From: Bacillota bacterium
Lineage (GTDB): Bacteria > Bacillota > UBA994
DNA length: 64,000 bases
NCBI GenBank assembly: GCA_009773495.1
Contig: WSXW01000002.1
Location: 102,568-166,567, forward strand
Reading direction: 5' to 3'
How positions within the stretch are numbered: position 1 is the first letter of the stretch; the number at the start of each line of letters is the position of its first letter. The notes beneath the pieces are model-generated. The model worked only from the letters and a program-made list of their open reading frames with translations. It ran no database searches and had not been told where the DNA came from. A program made the translations under genes and the position numbers. Positions 51,708 through 60,959 of the stretch are shown one piece after another.

Positions 51708-52412
51708 ATGCGGAGCTTGAAAATTTGCTTAGTTTTGCTTCTCATCATGCTGGCGCTTATACCACTGACTGGCACTGCTCAGGTCCCTGGTTCCCGAAAT
51801 CTTCGGCAAGGTGACCGGGGAGACGATGTTTCTGAGGTACAACGACGCCTTAGCCGCTGGGGGTACTTCAACGGTCCCGTTAACGGAGTTTTTGGCCCTC
51901 AGACCTTGGTAGCAATTCGATTATTTCAGCAGCGCAATGGCTTACCTGTGACGGGCATAGTAGCAGAAAGGACTTTTGCTGCCTTGGGTATTACGATCCG
52001 ATCGGTGCAACAGGCACAGGTGAATAAGACAGCAGCAGTAACGCCAGTGAATTCAGTCAGCCCGAACGACAGGCATCTTCTGGCACGCGCAGTTTACAGT
52101 GAGGCACGAGGCGAGCCGTTTGAAGGGCAAGTTGCGGTCGCAGCAGTAATTCTCAATCGGGTACGTAGTCCGATTTTCCCCACCACAATTAGCGGCGTAA
52201 TTTTTCAACCGCTGGCTTTCACTGCAGTGGCAGATGGCCAGTTCTATCTTACGCCAAATGAAGAGGCCTATCGCGCAGCTCAGTTGGCAGTTAATGGCTG
52301 GGATCCGAGTGGCGGTGCGTTGTACTACTTTAATCCCCAGACCGCTACTTCAGCCTGGATTTGGTCGCGCCCCTATATCAAGAGCATTGGGAGACACCGC
52401 TTTTGTCGTTAA
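51708..52412 (+). CDS. sleB: Spore cortex-lytic enzyme SleB
   Basis: 234 residues. Signal peptide (ICLVLLLIMLALIPLTGTAQ, about 6-25), a peptidoglycan-binding domain (LRQGDRGDDVSEVQRRL to TFAALGI, about 32-90) and a SleB/CwlJ hydrolase domain (about 118-234) with LARAVYSEARGEPFEGQVAV (catalytic Glu), ILNRVRSPIFP and GALYYFNPQTA. It degrades cortex peptidoglycan with muramic lactam at germination. ATG 51708 is preceded by GGAGGTGAAAGG; the longer frame from 51654 lies in the terminator. Partner ypeB follows after 24 bases. Confidence 0.94.
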   Translation: MRSLKICLVLLLIMLALIPLTGTAQVPGSRNLRQGDRGDDVSEVQRRLSRWGYFNGPVNGVFGPQTLVAIRLFQQRNGLPVTGIVAERTFAALGITIRSVQQAQVNKTAAVTPVNSVSPNDRHLLARAVYSEARGEPFEGQVAVAAVILNRVRSPIFPTTISGVIFQPLAFTAVADGQFYLTPNEEAYRAAQLAVNGWDPSGGALYYFNPQTATSAWIWSRPYIKSIGRHRFCR

Positions 52413-52436
52413 GTTTTGTGAGAAGGAGGGAACTTG

Positions 52437-53792
52437 GTGCGCAGAGTACCTTGGATAGCTGTAGCATTATTGGCAATTGTGGCGGCTAGCCTTTATTGGG
52501 GCTTTTCGCAGATGCGCCTTAAGAATCAATTTCTAACCAGACTCGAGAACACATATCAGCGGGCCTTCCATGAACTGAGTTTTAATATGGGGGCTATTGA
52601 TTCAGAACTAGCTAAGGCAACAGTGACGAGTACACCTGAACAGGCCATGATTAGACTTTCAGCTGTTTGGCGTCAAGCTTACGCCGCTCAGGAGAAGATT
52701 GGGCAGATACCGTTAGGAGTGGTCGAGTTGCAAAGCACGGAACGTTTTCTGGCCCGCTTAGGTGATGCCGTGCTCTCCATTGCTTCTACCGGCGTACTGC
52801 CTAATGAACAAGAACGGGATATGTTGGAGCAACTGCGTGCTCAAGCGCGTGAGCTGTCTAACTCTCTCATCGCTCTACAAGCCTCGGTACTAGGCAACAA
52901 TTTGCGCTGGACAACACTAGAAGTCCAGACGCTTAATGACACAGCGCCGCGTGATAGCCAGGTAATGGGACAGTTCAGATTGGTTGAGGATCAAGTACAA
53001 CAGTTTCCGGAGGTATCATTTGGAGAACATGTTAACGTGGCTAAGCCCCCTGCCATCGCAGTAACTGCAGAACCAATTACTGCGGAGGCTGCTATGGAGA
53101 AGGCGCGTGAGTTTGTGGTTGATCTTGGGGCAGACCTGCAGGTGATCAGTCAAGAGGAAGTCATAGAAGCAGAGGTTCCACATTATACCTTTACGTTTGC
53201 CCATCCGGCTGGTAACAACCGTCGCATTACGGTTGAGGTGGTACGTAATGGCGGGCGTGTGTTCCAAATGTTCAACGAGCGCACACCTAGTCAACCGATC
53301 CTATCTATAGCCGATGCACAACAGCGAGCAGAACAGTACGTAGCGGCTAAGGGTATTGATAGCGTGGTGCTGCTGGGCGTAGAAGAGTGGGGTGATAGCG
53401 CGGTTTTCACCTTCTGTCATGAAGAAAACGGTATGCTGTTTTACCCAGACCTATTGCGCGTACGTATTTCGCAAGACAATGGGGAAATCTTAAGCTACGA
53501 GGGCAACGGTTATACCATGTACCACAGAAAGCGTGGCAATTTCCCTGAGGGGTTGACAGGTGCTGAAGCTGCAAAGCGCCTTAACAATTCACTCACGGTA
53601 GTAGGAACGTCCCAGCGGGTTGTGATTTTTGACCGACGCGGTGTAGAAGTCATGTGCTGGGAGTTCGCAGTACAGCGTGGCAATGAGAACTTCTTGATAT
53701 TTATCAACGCACTGAACGGTCGAGAAGAAAATATAGTGCGGCTAGATGCGAGGCCTATGCCCACCATCCCCGCTTGGACTACATTTCGGTAG
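52437..53792 (+). CDS. ypeB: Germination protein YpeB
   Basis: 451 residues. N-terminal membrane helix (WIAVALLAIVAASLYWGF), a helical region, then three PepSY-like repeats (about 220-440) with ITAEAAMEKAREFV, ISIADAQQRAEQYV-like SIADAQQRAEQYVAAKG and LTGAEAAKRLNNSL. YpeB keeps SleB stable in the spore. GTG 52437 has AAGGAGG seven bases upstream; TTG 52434 is also possible. The sleB-ypeB pair is the normal operon. Confidence 0.93.
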   Translation: MRRVPWIAVALLAIVAASLYWGFSQMRLKNQFLTRLENTYQRAFHELSFNMGAIDSELAKATVTSTPEQAMIRLSAVWRQAYAAQEKIGQIPLGVVELQSTERFLARLGDAVLSIASTGVLPNEQERDMLEQLRAQARELSNSLIALQASVLGNNLRWTTLEVQTLNDTAPRDSQVMGQFRLVEDQVQQFPEVSFGEHVNVAKPPAIAVTAEPITAEAAMEKAREFVVDLGADLQVISQEEVIEAEVPHYTFTFAHPAGNNRRITVEVVRNGGRVFQMFNERTPSQPILSIADAQQRAEQYVAAKGIDSVVLLGVEEWGDSAVFTFCHEENGMLFYPDLLRVRISQDNGEILSYEGNGYTMYHRKRGNFPEGLTGAEAAKRLNNSLTVVGTSQRVVIFDRRGVEVMCWEFAVQRGNENFLIFINALNGREENIVRLDARPMPTIPAWTTFR

Positions 53793-53800
53793 TCACGTGT

Positions 53801-53956
53801 CCCCCCACTTTTCATAATCTGAAACAGGTTATGTTGTAAAGTGGGGGGAGCATGCAATTGAGCTCATGTCCGAAGCCATGCAAGAAATATGATCTGCTTT
53901 CAAGATATAGCAGGTTTGCCCCCACCTTAACTAGAAGTTTAGGTGGGGGTGTTTTT
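53801..53956 (+). promoter_or_regulatory. Folded leader of comEC with two competing hairpins
   Basis: Hairpin 1: CCCCCCACTTT (53801-53811) with AAAGTGGGGGG (53838-53848), 11 perfect pairs, plus an inner CATAATCTG/CAGGTTATG stem over AAA. Small stems follow (GCATG/CATGC; CTGCT/AGCAG at about 53894-53912). Hairpin 2: CCCCCACCTTAAC (53919-53931) with GTTTAGGTGGGGG (53937-53949), then TGTTTTTG, an intrinsic terminator. The 3' arm of hairpin 1 (GTGGGGG) can instead pair with the 5' arm of hairpin 2 (CCCCCAC), so the two states exclude each other. The GGGGG of hairpin 2 also serves as the likely ribosome binding site of comEC. Confidence 0.6.
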
Positions 53957-56230
53957 GTGCGGCCGGTGTTGTTGCTTTCACTTAGTGTCATTGTGGGTGT
54001 CAGTCTAGCATTTATTGGAGCACCGTGGTATGCATTAGTGCCAGTTGTCTTGGTGTTAAGTGTGCTACGGGTTTCGCACTCCCCGGGTCATGTAATTCTA
54101 GCAAGCGCCCTGATTATAGTGGGGTTTCTCCGCGGTTCTGTAGTAAGTACCCCTAGCGTTGTTCCAGGGCCCCTATCCACGGTCGTACAAGCAGTTAATT
54201 CACCTATTTTTACAGAGAGCGGCTACTACCGGGGCAAAGTGCGCGATGTAGCCTCCTCCGAGGAGTTCCTAATGTATTGGTCTGAGCCTTGGGCCGCGGG
54301 GCTGCGCTTAGAAGTCCAGGGCGAGGTGGTCATACCTATACCTCCGCTGAATCCGGGAGAGCTCGATTATGCGGCCTATTTGGACAGGCAGGGGATTCAA
54401 GGGCTGTTTTTTGTGCGCACTGCACGCCCTGTGGCTAGGTTCCGAGCATCTCTCATAGAGTCGCTACGAGGCTTCTTAAGGGCCAATCTTGATGACTTAC
54501 CAGATGCAAGTAAGGGGTTGGCACTAGCAGCGATGCTAGGCGACCGTAGTGGGCTTAGTACCTCAGTGCAGGAGAACTGGCGCAAGTCGGGTGCTAGTCA
54601 TATCCTCGCTGTATCGGGTATGCATATCAGTATCGCTGCAGGGGCAGTCTATTCGCTGGCGCGCCGCTTCACAGGGTTTAGAACTAGTTGGGTAGTGGCT
54701 GGCTTAAGCGCGCTCCTCTACACGTCTCTAGTCGGTTCTAGTGCATCAGCCTGGCGAGCTGCCTTGGCTTTTATATTACTGGCCGTAGCTAAAATAGCCC
54801 TGCGTGAGGCTGAACCACTAAACATCCTCGGACTGGTAGCCGCACTAATGCTCCTACTCAGTCCCCAAGCTTTAGAGGATGCGGGATTTCTCTTATCATT
54901 TGCGGCTACATTAGGCCTAGTCTGGATTTCGCCTAGCCTAAAGTCGATACTCCCTGGGCATGCTTACCTGCGCTCACTGCTCTCTGCAACGCTGGCAGCC
55001 CAAGCTGCGACACTACCTGTGGTGCTTAGTCTCTTTGGCACGTGGCCATTTTATGGTCTACTCTCAAATTTACTACTGGTCCCCGCCTCTACTCTGTTAG
55101 TCGGCTCATCCCTACTAGCGGGGATGTTAGGGCGCGTTCCAGGTATTCGGGTAGTAGTTTACGCAGTGTTCTCAGGCGTGGCGTGGTTTTTTTCTAGCGT
55201 GGTGGGCTGGATTGCCAGTCTTCCTATCGCTTCGGTTAACTTAGTTGCTATGCCGGTCATTTTAATAGTTGCTTATTATGCCCTGTTAGCCTTCTTTCCT
55301 CGAGTTATTAAGGGTTATGATCGCTTAGGTGCGGTAGTAACACTATGCTTCATGATTATGACTGCTATGCTACCCTCGCTGATACAAAGCAGAGATATTG
55401 AGCTCACCTTTCTTTCTATTGGTAATGCGGATGCTTGTCATGTGCGCATTGGTCGGCAGCACTATCTTATTGATGTCGGAACACAGGAAGCTGCAGAGCG
55501 AATTATTGTGCCTTATTTACGCTCCCAAGGCGTCAATGCCCTTGCCGGGGTGTTTATTTCCCACGGTCACGATGACCACGTCGGTGGGCTCCCTACTCTG
55601 GAACAGGAATTTGGAATAAAATGGGTGTTCGCTGGCCCTGGAGTAGAGCTGGGGGAGAGGTATACCTCGCTAGCAGATTCAATGCACTTTGCAATCGGGC
55701 CCACAACGTTGACTGCTTGGCAGGCTCAAGGCAGCGACCTTGATCTCAATAACCAATCGGTAGTATTGTTGTTGCAGCACGGCAGGTTTTCGGCGCTGTT
55801 TACTGGGGACATTGGGCATGTGGCAGAGCAGGCCTTGTTGCCTACTATTACACCGGTTAATGTACTTAAGGTAGCACACCATGGCAGTGGTTTGTCATCA
55901 AGCTCTCGGTGGGTGCAAGCTACATACCCCCGTATCGCCATAATTTCTGTTGGGCCTAATTCTTATGATCACCCATCAGCTGTAGTAACCAAAGCCTTAA
56001 CCGACATCGGTTGCCAAGTCTTAAGAACTGATGAAACTGGAGCGGTTAGGGTTGTTACTAAAGGCAACCGATACGAGGTACTTACATATGCAAAAGGGAG
56101 GTGGCAACGTGTCCGCACTTACGCTTTATCAGCAACTAACCCAGGATCTAAAGTCAAAAGCAGTGCACCCCATCTACCTTTTTCATGGGGTAGAGGAATG
56201 GTATGTGCAGCAGGCTGCGCAGCTAGTTAG
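53957..56230 (+). CDS. comEC: Competence membrane channel/nuclease ComEC
   Basis: 757 residues from GTG 53957. Order: N-terminal membrane helices and a DUF4131-like region, the Competence domain with many helices (about 190-480, SGASHILAVSGMHISIAAGA), and a C-terminal metallo-beta-lactamase-like domain (about 510-735) with GVFISHGHDDHVGGLP and LKVAHHGSGLSSS. It imports single-stranded DNA and probably degrades the other strand. An in-frame ATG at 53852 would place 35 extra residues through a terminator hairpin, so I prefer the GTG directly before RPVLLLSLSVIVG. The last 40 residues (after KGRWQRVRT) overlap holA by 122 bases and look unlike the family, as if the original stop was lost. Confidence 0.92.
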   Translation: MRPVLLLSLSVIVGVSLAFIGAPWYALVPVVLVLSVLRVSHSPGHVILASALIIVGFLRGSVVSTPSVVPGPLSTVVQAVNSPIFTESGYYRGKVRDVASSEEFLMYWSEPWAAGLRLEVQGEVVIPIPPLNPGELDYAAYLDRQGIQGLFFVRTARPVARFRASLIESLRGFLRANLDDLPDASKGLALAAMLGDRSGLSTSVQENWRKSGASHILAVSGMHISIAAGAVYSLARRFTGFRTSWVVAGLSALLYTSLVGSSASAWRAALAFILLAVAKIALREAEPLNILGLVAALMLLLSPQALEDAGFLLSFAATLGLVWISPSLKSILPGHAYLRSLLSATLAAQAATLPVVLSLFGTWPFYGLLSNLLLVPASTLLVGSSLLAGMLGRVPGIRVVVYAVFSGVAWFFSSVVGWIASLPIASVNLVAMPVILIVAYYALLAFFPRVIKGYDRLGAVVTLCFMIMTAMLPSLIQSRDIELTFLSIGNADACHVRIGRQHYLIDVGTQEAAERIIVPYLRSQGVNALAGVFISHGHDDHVGGLPTLEQEFGIKWVFAGPGVELGERYTSLADSMHFAIGPTTLTAWQAQGSDLDLNNQSVVLLLQHGRFSALFTGDIGHVAEQALLPTITPVNVLKVAHHGSGLSSSSRWVQATYPRIAIISVGPNSYDHPSAVVTKALTDIGCQVLRTDETGAVRVVTKGNRYEVLTYAKGRWQRVRTYALSATNPGSKVKSSAPHLPFSWGRGMVCAAGCAAS

Positions 56231-57212
56231 CCAAAAGGTGCTACAAGCAGTAGACAGCCCTTTGCTGCCCTTTAACCACATCGGGCTCGATGGGCGTTAC
56301 GGAGACGCAGCACGCATCGTGCAGGAGATGCAGACCCCGCCCTTCTTCGCCGAGTCAAAGCTCATTGTGGTATCCCATGCCCCGTTCTTTGCAGCTAAGA
56401 AAGCAACCCGAAAAGGCGAGGACGCCGAAGTTGAGAGCGAGGAATCAAACGAGACACCTGCGTCAGAGCAGTTTTCAGCAGTGTTTAAAAACCCCACCCC
56501 TGGTGTAGTAACTGTATTTCAGGCAGACTCAGTAAATATGCGCCTCTCACTTTCAATGCTCGCCAAAAAGCATGGTGCTGTGTACAATTTTTCCGCTGTC
56601 AAGCGCAACGAGGCGGTTCAAGACGCTCAGTTCCTGCTTAGAGAAGCGCTACAGGAGCGTGGTTTGACCATGCCTCCTGCCGCCCAACAAAAGTTCTTAG
56701 GTTTAATTGGCATCGACGAAAAAGCTCCCTTTGTGAGGAAGCTTCTGCAAGAGCTAGATAAGCTAGCGGCCTTCAAGGGATATAAAGGTGCCATTAAGGC
56801 TGAGGATATAGACCTGCTAATCTCTCGTTCCGCTGAGGCTAAAGTGTTTGATGTAACAGATGCACTCAGTGGGCGTGATGCACAAAAGGCCTTGCTTGCT
56901 TTGCAGCAGTTGTGGCAAGATGGAGAAGAACCCTTGATGGTCCTTAGCATGCTGTCGCGACATTTCAGACAGTTATTGTTAGGCAAGGAACTACTCGTAG
57001 CAGGTTTTTGCCCGGACGATGCTGCGGCAAAACTCGGAGGGCATCCTTTTGTAACCGGAAAGATTGTACAGGCTGCCCGCGCCTTTAATGTCCCTGAACT
57101 TAAATCATACTTGCATTCATGCTTTGAAATTGACCACGCCGCCAAAACAGGGCAGGGCGAGCCAGTCTTGGGCATGGAAATGCTGATTGTGCGCGCGTGT
57201 AAGAAGTACTGA
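56109..57212 (+). CDS. holA: DNA polymerase III subunit delta
   Basis: 367 residues. Clamp-loader subunit that opens the beta clamp. Typical N-terminal HPIYLFHGVEEWYVQQAA (about 22-39), central ESKLIVVSHAPFF, C-terminal MLSRHFRQLLLGKELL and PFVTGKIVQAARAF. GTG 56109 is chosen because GGGAGG lies six or seven bases upstream; the frame is open earlier but inside comEC. It follows comEC as in most firmicutes. Confidence 0.92.
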   Translation: MSALTLYQQLTQDLKSKAVHPIYLFHGVEEWYVQQAAQLVSQKVLQAVDSPLLPFNHIGLDGRYGDAARIVQEMQTPPFFAESKLIVVSHAPFFAAKKATRKGEDAEVESEESNETPASEQFSAVFKNPTPGVVTVFQADSVNMRLSLSMLAKKHGAVYNFSAVKRNEAVQDAQFLLREALQERGLTMPPAAQQKFLGLIGIDEKAPFVRKLLQELDKLAAFKGYKGAIKAEDIDLLISRSAEAKVFDVTDALSGRDAQKALLALQQLWQDGEEPLMVLSMLSRHFRQLLLGKELLVAGFCPDDAAAKLGGHPFVTGKIVQAARAFNVPELKSYLHSCFEIDHAAKTGQGEPVLGMEMLIVRACKKY

Positions 57213-57260
57213 ATTGACTTCAGTGCCGTCATCAGTGGTACAGGGTTTTGCTGTGTAAAA

Positions 57261-57297
57261 AAGAAGGCTGTTGACTTTTGGGGTCAACAGCCTTCTT
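57261..57297. terminator. Bidirectional terminator between holA and rpsT
   Basis: AAGAAGGCTGTTGAC (57261-57275) pairs perfectly with GTCAACAGCCTTCTT (57283-57297). T follows on the + side and an A run precedes it, which is a T run on the - strand. It can stop holA (+) and rpsT (-). Confidence 0.92.
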
Positions 57298-57299
57298 TA

Positions 57300-57554
57300 C
57301 TATGCTTGTTTGCCTAGTAAAGCATTTAGCTTTAGTGTTAAGCGGGACTTTTTGCGTGCTGCAGTATTGCGGTGCAAAACGCCCTTGCTTACAGCTTTAT
57401 CTAAAGCGCTGATAGCGCTACGCAGGGAATCAACAGTAGCGTTGTCTTGGAACTTGCGAACAGCGGTACGTACTGAAGACTTCACTTGGCGGTTGCGAAG
57501 ATTGCGCTTAATGGATGTCTTGATTCTTTTGAGAGCAGACTTTGTATTGGCCAT
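57300..57554 (-). CDS. rpsT: 30S ribosomal protein S20
   Basis: 84 residues. MANTKSALKRIKTSIKRNLR at the N-terminus and RNTAARKKSRLTLKLN at the C-terminus are diagnostic of S20, a 16S rRNA-binding protein. GAGGAGG lies eight bases before ATG. It is the only clear essential gene on the - strand here, between holA and the holin-like gene, the usual convergent arrangement with holA. Confidence 0.98.
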   Translation of the reverse strand: MANTKSALKRIKTSIKRNLRNRQVKSSVRTAVRKFQDNATVDSLRSAISALDKAVSKGVLHRNTAARKKSRLTLKLNALLGKQA

Positions 57555-57574
57555 TTATGTTTCACCTCCTCAAA

Positions 57575-57693
57575 ACATAGGTCTGGGGACACACCTCTAG
57601 TGCAAGGGTCAATCAGGGAAGTCAGAGGAATGTCCCCAACATATACGGTAAACATACCTGCACGGCTAAGTGGTATGGTGACGGATACCACTT
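57575..57693 (-). promoter_or_regulatory. Possible structured leader of rpsT
   Basis: Upstream of rpsT (reading leftward), TGGGGACA (57584-57591) pairs with TGTCCCCA (57631-57638), with nested CCTCT/AGAGG at 57594-57628. Further out AAGTGGTAT (57668-57676) pairs with ATACCACTT (57685-57693). The second palindrome could instead belong to the divergent holin-gpr unit. S20 autoregulation would fit but is not shown. Confidence 0.4.
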
Positions 57694-57757
57694 TCAGCTA
57701 TCGGTTACACTATGCGTGTCCTTCAAATTCTAGCAGAAAAAAGCGGAGGTGGCAAGA

Positions 57758-58081
57758 ATGATAGGTGCATTAGTTCGTTTTGTTGTATCGGCCATCGTTT
57801 TGTGGTTCACAGCAATGATTATACCAGGTGCTTCAGCGAGTTTGATTGGCGCCTTTTTCGCCGCTTTGGCCATAGCAGCGATAGGTTGGATTGCGGAAAG
57901 CTTGCTTGGGGACAGGGTCTCTAGGCAAAACCGCGGTTTTGTGGGCTTTGTGTCAGCGGCAATAGTCATCTGGCTGGCTGCTCAGATTGTACCTGGTTTT
58001 AGCGTTAGCATCGTGGGTGCACTACTAGTATCTTTCGTGATTGGCCTTGTCGACATGGTCGTTCCTACAACAATTAGGTAA
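57758..58081 (+). CDS. Phage holin family 4-like membrane protein
   Basis: 107 residues, four hydrophobic segments, with AMIIPGASASLIGAFFAAL and a second copy-like AAQIVPGFSVSIVGALLVSF. The paired IPG/VPG motifs are typical of this small membrane family (Phage_holin_4_2), which is widespread in chromosomes and not limited to phages; function unknown. ATG 57758 is eight bases after GGAGG; GTG 57749 overlaps that site. Precedes gpr by 16 bases and may be co-transcribed. Confidence 0.8.
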   Translation: MIGALVRFVVSAIVLWFTAMIIPGASASLIGAFFAALAIAAIGWIAESLLGDRVSRQNRGFVGFVSAAIVIWLAAQIVPGFSVSIVGALLVSFVIGLVDMVVPTTIR

Positions 58082-58097
58082 GGTGTGAGGGGTTTTG

Positions 58098-59057
58098 TTG
58101 AAGGATCCCGATGTATCGGTACGTACAGACCTAGCGATTGAACGTTTCCCTACCCATTCTTCACCTGTAGGAGTCCAAATTTCGAAGGACGAGTTTGAGG
58201 GGGGGATTATTAGTCGAGTAACGGTCCAAAACGAGCGGGGGGCCGAAGCTGTTGGCAAGCCCCCCGGGATTTATGTTACCATCGAGTGCCCCGGACTTCG
58301 TGATGGTGACCCCACTCTACGGCATCTCGTTAGCAAGACTGTGGCGGCAGAGCTACAGCAGTTGATGCCCCGGAAAAACAAAGCTGTTCGCACTACTTTA
58401 GTAGTAGGCCTAGGAAATTGGAATGTTACTCCAGATGCGTTGGGTCCCAAAGTTGTGCAGGAGCTGCTGGTGACCCGTCATTTGCTGGAGTATTCGCCTG
58501 AGTCCGCCGATGAGAGCATTCAATCGGTGTGTGCTATTGCCCCAGGGGTTTTGGGCATAACGGGGATGGAGACGAGTGAAATCATTGATGGCGTGGTGGA
58601 GAAGGTTAAGCCAGATTTGGTTATCGCGGTTGATGCATTAGCCTCCCGAAGCGTGGAACGCGTCGGCACAACCATTCAAATGGCCGATACTGGGATTAAC
58701 CCCGGGTCGGGCGTGGGCAATAAACGTAAGGCACTTTCGCAAGCGACTTTGGGGGTGCCGGTCATTGCCATTGGAGTTCCTACTGTGGTTTACGCGTCAA
58801 CTATTGCTCAGGACACGTTAGACGCTGTAGTAAATACCCTAGGTAAGCAGTTATCCACCAACGAATTGCTGAAACTAGGACAAGCAGAGCGCAACGCACT
58901 GGTGAATAATATCCTCGCTCCACATTTAGGGGGGCTAGTGGTTACGCCCAAAGAAATAGATGCCATTATAGACGACATGGCTAAAGTAATCGCAGGCAGC
59001 CTAAATGTGGCTCTGCATCCCGAACTAGAACTCGAAGATACTTTGTACTATTTGTAG
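58098..59057 (+). CDS. gpr: Germination protease GPR
   Basis: 319 residues. Aspartic-like endopeptidase that degrades small acid-soluble spore proteins at outgrowth. Signatures: VRTDLAIE near the N-terminus (processing region), TIECPGLRDGDP (about 60-71), VVGLGNWNVTPDALGP (about 98-113), IAVDALASRSVERVGTTIQ (about 175-193) and DTGINPGSGVGN. Start is TTG 58098 or the adjacent TTG 58095; GAGGGG lies just upstream. Next to spoIIP as in other spore formers. Confidence 0.94.
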   Translation: MKDPDVSVRTDLAIERFPTHSSPVGVQISKDEFEGGIISRVTVQNERGAEAVGKPPGIYVTIECPGLRDGDPTLRHLVSKTVAAELQQLMPRKNKAVRTTLVVGLGNWNVTPDALGPKVVQELLVTRHLLEYSPESADESIQSVCAIAPGVLGITGMETSEIIDGVVEKVKPDLVIAVDALASRSVERVGTTIQMADTGINPGSGVGNKRKALSQATLGVPVIAIGVPTVVYASTIAQDTLDAVVNTLGKQLSTNELLKLGQAERNALVNNILAPHLGGLVVTPKEIDAIIDDMAKVIAGSLNVALHPELELEDTLYYL

Positions 59058-59074
59058 CTCAGGAGGGGTTTACT

Positions 59075-59746
59075 GTGGCTGTAAAAGAGGTCAACGGAAA
59101 GCAATATGATAGGATCCCTGTCAGGACGCATGTCATTGTCCGAGGTGAAGACATTGCTAAAGTTGTAGACGATTACACTAAGGATATACGGCGTCCTAGG
59201 GATATTATTGTGGTCAGCGAGAAGGCCACTGCAGCAAGTCAGGGTCGCGCTATTCCTATTGAGAATATTCACCCAGGTTTTTGGGCCAAGTTTCTTGTTC
59301 GCTTTGTAACCAAAACGGAGTATGGAATAGGGCTAGGTATGGCTGAGACCCTACAGATGGCGATAGAGGAGTGTGGATTGCCGCGCATTCTTTTCGCTGC
59401 GGTGATCGGAGGGTTCTCTAAGTACGTACTGCGGCGACGAGGTGTTTTCTACACTATAGCCGGGGACAAGGCCCGCGCCATTGACGGCCCTACACATTAC
59501 ACAATACCACCGTATAATCGTTGTGTCGTCTTGGCTCCCCTACAACCTGACCGAGTAGCTGCTGCTATCAAACGACGTACGGGTCACGATGCGGCCATTA
59601 TCGATGCTAACGACCTTGGACAAAACATAATGGGAGTATCAAGTGCTCACTTGCGGTCGATGCCCTTACAGCAAATCTTATGTGATAACCCTCTGGGCCA
59701 ATCTATAGAACAGACACCTATTGGCATCATACGCGAAATTCTTTAA
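59075..59746 (+). CDS. F420-0:gamma-glutamyl ligase-like (CofE-like) protein
   Basis: 223 residues. Resembles CofE in VVSEKATAASQGRAIPI (about 48-64), KTEYGIGLGMAETLQMA and GVFYTIAGDKARAIDGPTH (about 122-140). CofE adds glutamate to coenzyme F420, but no other F420 gene is seen and spore formers of this type rarely make it, so the true substrate is unknown. GTG start with AGGAGGGG ahead. It sits between gpr and spoIIP, 17 bases after gpr. A weak GAGGGAG/CTCTCTC hairpin follows it. Confidence 0.75.
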   Translation: MAVKEVNGKQYDRIPVRTHVIVRGEDIAKVVDDYTKDIRRPRDIIVVSEKATAASQGRAIPIENIHPGFWAKFLVRFVTKTEYGIGLGMAETLQMAIEECGLPRILFAAVIGGFSKYVLRRRGVFYTIAGDKARAIDGPTHYTIPPYNRCVVLAPLQPDRVAAAIKRRTGHDAAIIDANDLGQNIMGVSSAHLRSMPLQQILCDNPLGQSIEQTPIGIIREIL

Positions 59747-59818
59747 GAGGGAGGACAACTCTCTCTATTTTAGTACACTCCCGGAGCTACCGCTCATATA
59801 CATGTAGGGTTAAAGCAT

Positions 59819-60877
59819 GTGCAGGAGGAGGTGGCCGGACTGCGGGTTTTCTATTTTCGTAGCAAAATAATGCCGTACTTAATCGCAGGAATCATGGGGC
59901 TGTTACTTGCTCTAGCGCTTTGGCCATGGACTACATTATTTGAACCGAAGTATGCCCCAGCGCTTTCTACTCAGCGAGGGCACGACCTAGGGCCTCTGTT
60001 AATCGCCTCGGAAAAAGCTGAGACGTCTGGCAGCATATTTTGGATGCTCATATTTAAAGCCGCTCTTCCGAGGTACAAGGCCTCGGGAGAACGCCCCTAC
60101 CTATTAGAAATGGTGGCCTACCTCTCTGATCGGGTAAGAACAACTGACCCACACCAGATACTAGCGCAGGGCATATCGGGGCTCAATACTATAACTTTTT
60201 TGCCCGCGTCGCCTATCGTAACGACGTCACCAGATCTTGCGCCTAGCCCAACGGCGCCCAGCACACCCATTACGGAAAGGCAGCCGCTTATTGCAATTTA
60301 TCATTCCCACAACAGTGAGTCATTCGTGCCGAGCATAGGCCAGGCTCATGTCTACAACGATCCGGACAATACTATTATCCGGGTAGGACTTGAGCTCGCC
60401 AAGGAACTGCAAACGCTTGGGGCGTCTGTTATTCATTCGGCTGAAGATCATGTACGCAAGGCTTTTGATCGGTCCTACACAAGGTCTCAAGTAACTATCA
60501 CTAACATTCTAAATACTTATGCCAATGTAGACTATGTGTTTGATATCCATCGCGACGGCGTACCTAGGAGTTTGACGACAATGGAAATGAACGGACAGGT
60601 TGTGGCACGCGTTTACATAGTGGTGGGTATAAACGAAGCCCTAGGGCACCCCAATTGGCGGGAGAACCATGCTTTTGCTCAAGCGATGCAAGAAAAGTTT
60701 GAAGAAATGTACCCTGGGTTTTCGCGGGGTATCTTATTGCGTAACCTCAGCCGCTTTAACCAGCATGTGCATCCTAATGCTTTACTGATTGAGATAGGAG
60801 GCCACGAGAACAGCATGGAAGAAGCCCTTCGTGCAACTAAGTACTTGGCAGAGGTTATCATGGCTATGGGGAAATAA
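59819..60877 (+). CDS. spoIIP: Stage II sporulation protein P (SpoIIP)
   Basis: 352 residues. N-terminal membrane helix ([20 protein letters not shown]), a variable P/S/T linker (about 140-160), then the amidase/endopeptidase domain: [15 protein letters not shown] (about 166-180), [11 protein letters not shown] (about 241-251) and [15 protein letters not shown] (about 322-336). It degrades septal peptidoglycan to drive engulfment. The start is uncertain: GTG 59819 as given, GTG 59831, or ATG 59870 just before the helix; AGGAGG lies at 59823. Confidence 0.92.
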   Translation: MQEEVAGLRVFYFRSKIMPYLIAGIMGLLLALALWPWTTLFEPKYAPALSTQRGHDLGPLLIASEKAETSGSIFWMLIFKAALPRYKASGERPYLLEMVAYLSDRVRTTDPHQILAQGISGLNTITFLPASPIVTTSPDLAPSPTAPSTPITERQPLIAIYHSHNSESFVPSIGQAHVYNDPDNTIIRVGLELAKELQTLGASVIHSAEDHVRKAFDRSYTRSQVTITNILNTYANVDYVFDIHRDGVPRSLTTMEMNGQVVARVYIVVGINEALGHPNWRENHAFAQAMQEKFEEMYPGFSRGILLRNLSRFNQHVHPNALLIEIGGHENSMEEALRATKYLAEVIMAMGK

Positions 60878-60959
60878 GCAGAGCGACCCACAGGCGAGAA
60901 TGTGGTATAATACTTTGAAGCGCCGTCATGCGCTATTTTACTGTACGGAGAGATTAACA

